DNA from: Chloroflexota bacterium
GTDB lineage: Bacteria; Chloroflexota; UBA6077; FW602-bin22; JACPQP01
Length of the DNA stretch: 6,679 nt
Assembly (NCBI GenBank): GCA_016190465.1
Contig: JACPQP010000447.1
Location: forward strand, 1-6,679
Direction: 5' to 3'
The position numbers were made by a program, and so were the translations under genes. The notes below the pieces were generated by a model. The model was given only the letters and a program-made list of their open reading frames with translations. It ran no database searches and had not been told where the DNA came from. Shown here one piece after another: positions 4,501 through 6,679 of the stretch. The number at the start of each line of letters is the position of its first letter. The stretch's first letter is position 1.

Positions 4501-6428
4501 TTGTTCTTACTGAACGCCCCGGTCCCGTTGACGCTATCGGTGAACCAGAGGGCGCCATCGAAGTACACCCGCACCGATTCGCTCGCGCCAAAGCCGACAC
4601 CGCTGACGTCAGTCTGGCTGCCGGTGCCACCGGAGGCCGGGCTAGCCGACACGGCGTAGGTGTAGACGGTGAAGGTGGCCGTTGGATCCGCCGTGGAGAG
4701 CATCCCCTGCGCCAGGATCGTGTGGGGACCATCGGAGGAGCTCGGAATCGTCAGCGAGGTCGAGAAAGAGCCCGAGGTGTTCGTCGTGGTCGTCTTCTGG
4801 AGGACACCATCGAACAGGATGGCCACGGTCTCGCTACCGGCGAAGTAGTTGCCCGTGACCGTGATCGAGTCGCCGACTTGCCCCGACGCAGGGCTGAGCC
4901 CAACCTCCGCCGACGCGTACGGCCCACCCGCGCTGAAATGGGAGAAGTGGGTCGTCGTCGCGGTCAGCACGCCATCCCGATACCGGCCGGGAAGCCGCTC
5001 GACGTTGCCAGTCGCGTGATCGACGTAATACAGACCGAGATCGGATGGCTTGATCTTCGCCGCGATCAGCTCGGCCAGACCGATCGCTACCCGGACCTCG
5101 ATGGGCACAGCGAAATCGTGATACTCCTCGCCAAGAGGACCGGTTGCGCTCAGCGAGAGATGACGCAGGCCCCCCATGGTCGGCGGCAGGGCCGGGGGTG
5201 TGGTCGCCGCAACGCTGAAGCGGGCCGGAACCGACAGCGCACCAGGTGGCACCCTGACCTGAACGTCGCCCGCGCTGTTGCTCAGGACAGCCGGACGATC
5301 GGGAGACACCTCGACGGTGTCGGTGCCGGTCGTCGCGCCGAGTGTCGCGGTGGGCGTGCTTGTCCCGGTCATCGTCGGCGAAGGCGTTGGCGACAACGTG
5401 CTGGTCAGGGTACTGGTCACTGTCGGCGTCGATGGTGGGGCAGGCAGGATGCCTGCGCTCCCGGTCGGCGGCGGTGCGTAGTTCACTCGCAGGTAGGGGA
5501 CGTTGGAGGCAAACTCCCTGGAGTAGAACCGCTTGGGGTTGTCGCCGCCCCCGGTCACGTCGAGCAGGAGGCCGTTGTTTGGCAGCCCACCGTTCACCCA
5601 GCCCTGGACGGCAGTGGTGACGTCCCAGGAGACCCAGCCGTAGCTGTTGGTGATCGTCTGTCGATCGAGCACCGTCGAGCCATAGTCGCCGCCCTGCCTG
5701 GTCCAAACTGTTCCGGTCAGGCGGTCCCGCCAGGTCGCCCGCAACTCGTCCCAGCTCCCGGCGAGCGCGTAGGCGCCAACGGCTGCGCTGGAGCTACTGG
5801 GGGCGTCGGAGAAGTAGAGGTTCAGCGAGGCCGAGACGATCACCGAGCCGGTCGGGATGCTCGAGACGTCGAAGAGAAGCAGGGGGCGCCTGGCCCTATT
5901 GGTCTTGCCGTTGACCTCGAGGTACGACGCGCCGCCAAAGTTGGTGGTCTTGGCGCTCTTGTCGACGTAGGTATCGTGGGAGGAGTCGAAGTCGCCCTGT
6001 TGATCCAGGAGCGGGTCGTACCACGAGAGATCCGGCGTCGGCGTCGCGGTCGGGGTCGTGGTTACCGTCGGCGTTGGGGTTCTGGTGGGGGTTGGGGTCC
6101 TGGTCGGTGTCCGCGTCTTGGTCGGCGTCACCGTCCGCGTCGCCGTCCGGGTCTTGGTCGGCGTCGCCGTCTTCACCACCGTCGAGGTCTTGGTCGGCGT
6201 CGCCGTCTTCACCACCGTCGGGGTCTTCGTCGGCTTCGGCGTCCGCGTCGCCGTCGGCGGCTTCGGCGTGTAGGTGGGTCGAGGAGTACGCGTCGGTCGG
6301 ACGGCCGCGAGGGCGACCGCGCCATCCCCGAGCTCCAGATCGAGGACCTGGAGCGGGACGAGCGCGATCAGAAGCAGCAGAACGACGAGCAGTCGTGGGC
6401 TACGCCCCGGGCCTCTCTTGTTCATCAT
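1584..6428 (-). CDS. Giant secreted multidomain protein: DNRLRE, ZU5-like, seven Ig-like repeats, C-terminal kelch propeller
   Basis: This 1614-residue protein is probably secreted and of unknown specific function. Residues 1-42 form a signal peptide: basic MMNKRGPGRSPR, hydrophobic core about 13-29, possible cleavage after AVALAA. Then come a Thr-Pro linker with Lys/Arg (45-132); a DNRLRE/CBM96-like beta domain (about 148-317, with RPLLLFDVSSIP, WDV and FYSREFAS...PYLRVNY); a short Thr-Pro linker (about 331-365); a ZU5-like domain (about 371-500, with VRVPPGAL and THFSHFSAGG); seven Ig/IPT-like repeats of about 83 residues (509-1097); a 228-residue Thr-rich linker (1101-1328); and a six-GG-doublet kelch propeller (1329-1614). 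No sortase motif, C-terminal membrane segment, S-layer domain or catalytic motif is visible. Retention at the cell surface, if any, is therefore unexplained. The protein may be released or held by its signal region. Two ATGs are adjacent (6428, 6425) and no good Shine-Dalgarno is present. The architecture suggests an extracellular binding or adhesion role by inference; the linkers are probably O-glycosylated. CDS confidence is very high, function low. Confidence 0.93.
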   Translation of the reverse strand: MMNKRGPGRSPRLLVVLLLLIALVPLQVLDLELGDGAVALAAVRPTRTPRPTYTPKPPTATRTPKPTKTPTVVKTATPTKTSTVVKTATPTKTRTATRTVTPTKTRTPTRTPTPTRTPTPTVTTTPTATPTPDLSWYDPLLDQQGDFDSSHDTYVDKSAKTTNFGGASYLEVNGKTNRARRPLLLFDVSSIPTGSVIVSASLNLYFSDAPSSSSAAVGAYALAGSWDELRATWRDRLTGTVWTRQGGDYGSTVLDRQTITNSYGWVSWDVTTAVQGWVNGGLPNNGLLLDVTGGGDNPKRFYSREFASNVPYLRVNYAPPPTGSAGILPAPPSTPTVTSTLTSTLSPTPSPTMTGTSTPTATLGATTGTDTVEVSPDRPAVLSNSAGDVQVRVPPGALSVPARFSVAATTPPALPPTMGGLRHLSLSATGPLGEEYHDFAVPIEVRVAIGLAELIAAKIKPSDLGLYYVDHATGNVERLPGRYRDGVLTATTTHFSHFSAGGPYASAEVGLSPASGQVGDSITVTGNYFAGSETVAILFDGVLQKTTTTNTSGSFSTSLTIPSSSDGPHTILAQGMLSTADPTATFTVYTYAVSASPASGGTGSQTDVSGVGFGASESVRVYFDGALWFTDSVNGTGAFSKNNASVPAGKSPGFYTILAEGQTTGRVATTTFEVTSGTITLSVSLGPVDTSVTISGTGFGATETVDITFDGNTWGSKNTGPDGTFSKTLDVPVATTGTKTIVATGTSSGASANATFTVTVTGFWVTPTTVVPGQSVSLEVNGYAALETVSFTFDGGAWTSATTNGQGDKTTNADIPISATSGTHTIVATGATSGATGTITVSIATPSAAVMPTTGAINSSVTVSGSSFGAGESVSITFGGNAWGTDPADSSGSFSKSLTVPAAAASGSHTVVATGATTGRTASASFTVPAAAISVAPITGSAGASVTLTGSYYRASETVNITFDGAGWTSATTSSTGSFSKTATAPSAKPAGAYTVVGTGATSGYVANTTFTVASTQVSVVPASGGATASVLVTGQGYGLSETVTITFNGAPWGSATSNSAGNFGVTLTAPGGAPGSYPVVATGATSGLTASTTYTISSSTSTPTATGTITRTPTITRTPTVTPTVTPTFSPTWTPTVTSTPTWTRTPTPTRTVTETRTPTPTNTPTETFTVTATRTPTRTRTPTNTPTETNTPTETGTPTETSTPTPTGTPTWTRTPTPTRTPTNTPTETATSTPTRTATETATPTPTSIPTDTFTVTATKTPTGTRTPTNTPTETSTPTPTSVPSWTPTTTPTKTRTATRTPTNTPTVTETRTATLTPTATPFGTPSWQSIDSLTAGRRDPGSVAAEGRVWAVGGRGTSSFSPVVDAYNPTTGLWTAYADLPVGQANVGVAAVNGAIYAFGGGHSQGWTRTVYRYAISANTWANETTMPRTRSYFAVAAVDDVIYVIGGLDPSNSNAPLALVEAYDTQTRAWTTKTAMPTARGRLAVAVSDGIIYAIGGGTDTTQAIVEAYDPATDAWTTRQSLPVGRFDHQAVVVSGRILVFGGRHYDAVAGTIETLSDVYAYDPVTDAWSAAGNLPQTRAFNGAADLNDRIYIFGGVVNGSISSSAIRSR
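1587..2444 (-). other. Six-bladed kelch beta-propeller (residues 1329-1614)
   Basis: Six Gly-Gly doublets follow hydrophobic strands: WAVGG, YAFGG, YVIGG, YAIGG, LVFGG and YIFGG. Each of the first five is followed by a Tyr and Trp strand such as EAYDPATDAWTT. The last blade stops after its GG strand, and its missing Trp strand is supplied by SWQSIDSL at 1329-1336. This is the usual ring closure of kelch propellers. The domain is therefore complete although the protein ends directly after it. Kelch propellers bind proteins or glycans; some are galactose-oxidase-like. The window shows no copper ligands that would indicate catalysis. Confidence 0.9.
2445..3128 (-). repeat. Long Thr-alternating linker (residues 1101-1328)
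   Basis: Threonine occupies nearly every odd-numbered residue for 228 residues, 109 of 114 by my count. Pro, Arg, Glu, Val, Ala, Asn, Ser or Trp sit between. In DNA this is a hexanucleotide-period array, seen on the plus strand as repeated gtcggcgt-like words. Within it, about 70-74-residue blocks beginning TPTWTRTPTPTR at 1141 and 1211 are related. The segment joins the Ig-like rod to the kelch propeller and is a probable extended, glycosylatable stalk. Confidence 0.9.
3138..4904 (-). repeat. Seven tandem Ig/IPT-like repeats (residues 509-1097)
   Basis: Repeats of about 83 residues start near residues 509, 591, 678, 761, 845, 932 and 1016. Each follows the pattern SPxSGxxGxxVxVxGxxFxxxE, then SVxITFDGxxW, a Gly-Ser-Phe-Ser turn, HTIVATG, and SGxxAxxTFTV. 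The recurring SETVxITFDG is the clearest landmark (ETVDITFDG 703-711, ETVNITFDG 957-965, ETVTITFNG 1042-1050). The pattern suits a beta-sandwich repeat forming a rigid rod. Repeats 1 and 2 are the most diverged and lack the Trp-Gly of most later copies. Exact family (IPT/TIG versus another bacterial Ig-like) is not certain. Confidence 0.85.
4929..5318 (-). other. ZU5-like domain (residues 371-500)
   Basis: DVQVRVPPGALSVPARFSV resembles the opening of ZU5 domains (v.vpPGAl..p..i.v). The segment then has FAVPIEVRVAIG, LGLYYVDHATGNVERLP and a closing TTTHFSHFSAGG, which fits the usual 'y.d..tg.We.lp......v.a.t.HFS.fa' end of bacterial ZU5-like modules. It is normally a structural beta-sandwich in extracellular proteins. 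No autoproteolytic HFS-type (ZU5-UPA/FIIND) activity is claimed, although the HFSHF sequence is present. Confidence 0.6.
5440..5456. repeat. Small palindrome inside the coding region (SAGILPA repeat)
   Basis: gcaggcaggatgcctgc has perfect 7-bp arms around agg. On the minus strand it is read as part of GSAGILPA (residues 323-330), a peptide unlike the Thr-Pro linker around it. From general knowledge, SAGILPA-like peptides recur in many unrelated predicted proteins because a dispersed palindromic repeat is translated in frame. I interpret this as such a repeat captured between the DNRLRE-like domain and the linker. Confidence 0.6.
5478..5987 (-). other. DNRLRE/CBM96-like beta domain (residues 148-317)
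   Basis: The segment has the usual features of DNRLRE-type domains. DTYVDKSAKTTNFGGASYLEV resembles the opening D.yv....p..nfG....l.V. RPLLLFDVSSIPTGSVIVSASLNLYF matches the 'r.ll.FDls.iP.ga.v.sA.L.ly' strand pair. WDVTTAVQGWVNG and FYSREFAS...PYLRVNY complete the domain. These domains occur in secreted and cell-wall proteins and overlap the carbohydrate-binding module family CBM96. Ligand binding here is inferred only. Confidence 0.8.
6033..6296 (-). repeat. N-terminal basic Thr-Pro linker (residues 45-132)
   Basis: Low-complexity Thr/Pro segment in which the third common residue is Lys or Arg (TPTKT, TRTPT). It places the DNRLRE-like domain about 90 residues from the membrane or cleavage site. 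Threonine falls on alternate residues over most of its length, with a phase change near residues 55-59. Such stalks are common in secreted Chloroflexota proteins and are plausible O-glycosylation zones; neither point is demonstrated here. Confidence 0.85.
6151..6220 (-). repeat. Perfect 36-bp-period tandem duplication
   Basis: Positions 6151-6184 and 6187-6220 are identical over 34 bases at a period of 36 bp, and a third, diverged partial copy begins at 6223. The encoded unit is TVVKTATPTKT plus one variable residue (about residues 70-93). Identity at synonymous positions suggests a recent, in-frame duplication within the linker. Confidence 0.9.
6303..6428 (-). other. Signal peptide of the large protein
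   Basis: Residues 1-42 show a positively charged start (Lys4, Arg5, Arg9, Arg12), a Leu/Val-rich core at about 13-29 and a small-residue stretch AVALAA that fits signal peptidase I. The core is followed by a rather long acidic segment (LDLELGDG) before the putative site. An uncleaved N-terminal membrane anchor therefore remains possible. No lipobox cysteine is present. Confidence 0.75.
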
Positions 6429-6439
6429 CCGATGTCCGC

Positions 6440-6496
6440 TCTCACCCCCACCCCAACCCCTCCCCCATCAAGGGGAGGGGACGGGGGGGTGAGGGG
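6440..6496. repeat. C/G-tract palindrome in the leader of the large gene, with G-quadruplex potential
   Basis: The left arm has ctcaccccc and cccctcccc; the right arm has ggggagggg and gggggtgag. They pair as two 9-bp stems around the loop catcaa with an internal mismatch. On the minus, coding strand positions 6445-6466 read as G5-A-G4-TT-G4-T-G5, four long G-tracts with one- and two-base loops. The element lies 16 or more bases before the ATG. It includes GGTGAG, the only Shine-Dalgarno-like sequence nearby, within the stem. Confidence 0.75.
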
Positions 6497-6530
6497 TTCT
6501 CCCACACTTTCCGAGACGTCATGCCCTCGC

Positions 6531-6539
6531 ATTCTATCA
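6531..6539 (-). promoter_or_regulatory. Extended -10 promoter candidate of the large gene
   Basis: The minus strand reads TGATAGAAT, that is TGN followed by TAGAAT, five of six bases of the housekeeping -10 hexamer. No good -35 is found at 16-18 bases (TCGCTC), as is common for extended -10 promoters. Transcription would begin near 6524, giving a leader of about 95 bases that includes the 6440-6496 palindrome. Candidate only. Confidence 0.4.
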
Positions 6540-6679
6540 GGCAACCGGTAGATGAGCGATAGCACTTTCGGGGCTTGACCTTGAGCGGTGCGCGGCGTCA
6601 GCGGGCGGGGGCCGGACCTCTCCCCCCTACCCCCCTCCCCGACACGGGGAGGGGGGTGGCGGTTCCCCTCTCCGCGTCG
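6540..6679. other. Upstream non-coding end of window
   Basis: Apart from the third palindrome, I see no supportable gene, RNA or further promoter here. A plus-strand TTGACC at 6575-6580 has no -10 partner. If a further gene lies upstream it is outside the window. Confidence 0.5.
6617..6657. repeat. Third C/G-tract palindrome
   Basis: Positions 6629-6640 (acccccctcccc) and 6646-6657 (ggggaggggggt) form perfect 12-bp arms around the loop gacac. Related flanking C-tracts begin at 6617. It lies about 90 bases upstream of the promoter candidate of the large gene. The design matches the other two palindromes in the window, but the arms differ in sequence detail and loop. Confidence 0.75.

Noticed and set aside
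5000..5030. Possible autoproteolytic site because of HFSHF in the ZU5-like domain.
   Set aside because: The HFS sequence is a common end to bacterial ZU5-like modules; no UPA or death domain follows, so the FIIND comparison is unsupported.
3957..6551. An 864-codon open frame on the plus strand opposite the large gene.
   Set aside because: It is antisense to a protein with clear domains. Its translation is Arg-rich and featureless, as expected for a shadow frame in high-GC DNA, and it runs through the palindrome at 6440-6496.
6575..6603. Plus-strand TTGACC as a -35 for a promoter leaving the window.
   Set aside because: No -10-like hexamer at the right spacing and no downstream gene visible.

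Overview
The window is a high-GC bacterial segment with two genes, both on the minus strand. They are a flagellin (134-1318) and a giant secreted modular protein of 1614 residues (1584-6428). They are separated by 265 bp and flanked by short non-coding stretches rich in G/C inverted repeats. Several features best match Chloroflexota (green non-sulfur bacteria, possibly Thermomicrobia-like): the long Thr-Pro linkers, the DNRLRE-type domain, tandem Ig-like repeats, a kelch propeller, and C-tract/G-tract palindromes between genes. That assignment is inferred from style, since the window has no phylogenetic marker other than the flagellin.

Layout from left to right. Positions 1-133 hold a near-perfect 47-bp palindrome and a small hairpin just past the flagellin stop. 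Positions 134-1318 are the flagellin, which has a strong Shine-Dalgarno. Positions 1319-1583 are the leader and promoter region of the flagellin. They contain four GGA motifs, a weak sigma-28-like -10 and a bulged inverted repeat just past the end of the big gene. Positions 1584-6428 encode the large protein. Its order from the N terminus is signal peptide, Thr-Pro linker, DNRLRE/CBM96-like domain, short Thr-Pro linker, ZU5-like domain, seven Ig/IPT-like repeats, a 228-residue Thr-Pro linker, and a six-bladed kelch propeller at the extreme C terminus. Positions 6429-6679 are its upstream region, with an extended -10 promoter candidate and two more C/G-tract palindromes. One of these lies in the predicted 5' leader and could form a G-quadruplex.

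Functionally, the flagellin is the filament subunit. The large protein looks like an extracellular, probably glycosylated binding protein carrying two putative ligand-binding modules on long stalks. Nothing in the sequence shows that the two act together; they are only neighbours on one strand. No defence system, mobile element ORF, CRISPR array, tRNA or rRNA was seen. The unusual content lies in repeat structure: strict every-second-residue threonine phasing, a recent perfect 36-bp tandem duplication, a palindromic dispersed repeat apparently read through inside the coding sequence, and the G-quadruplex/hairpin leader.
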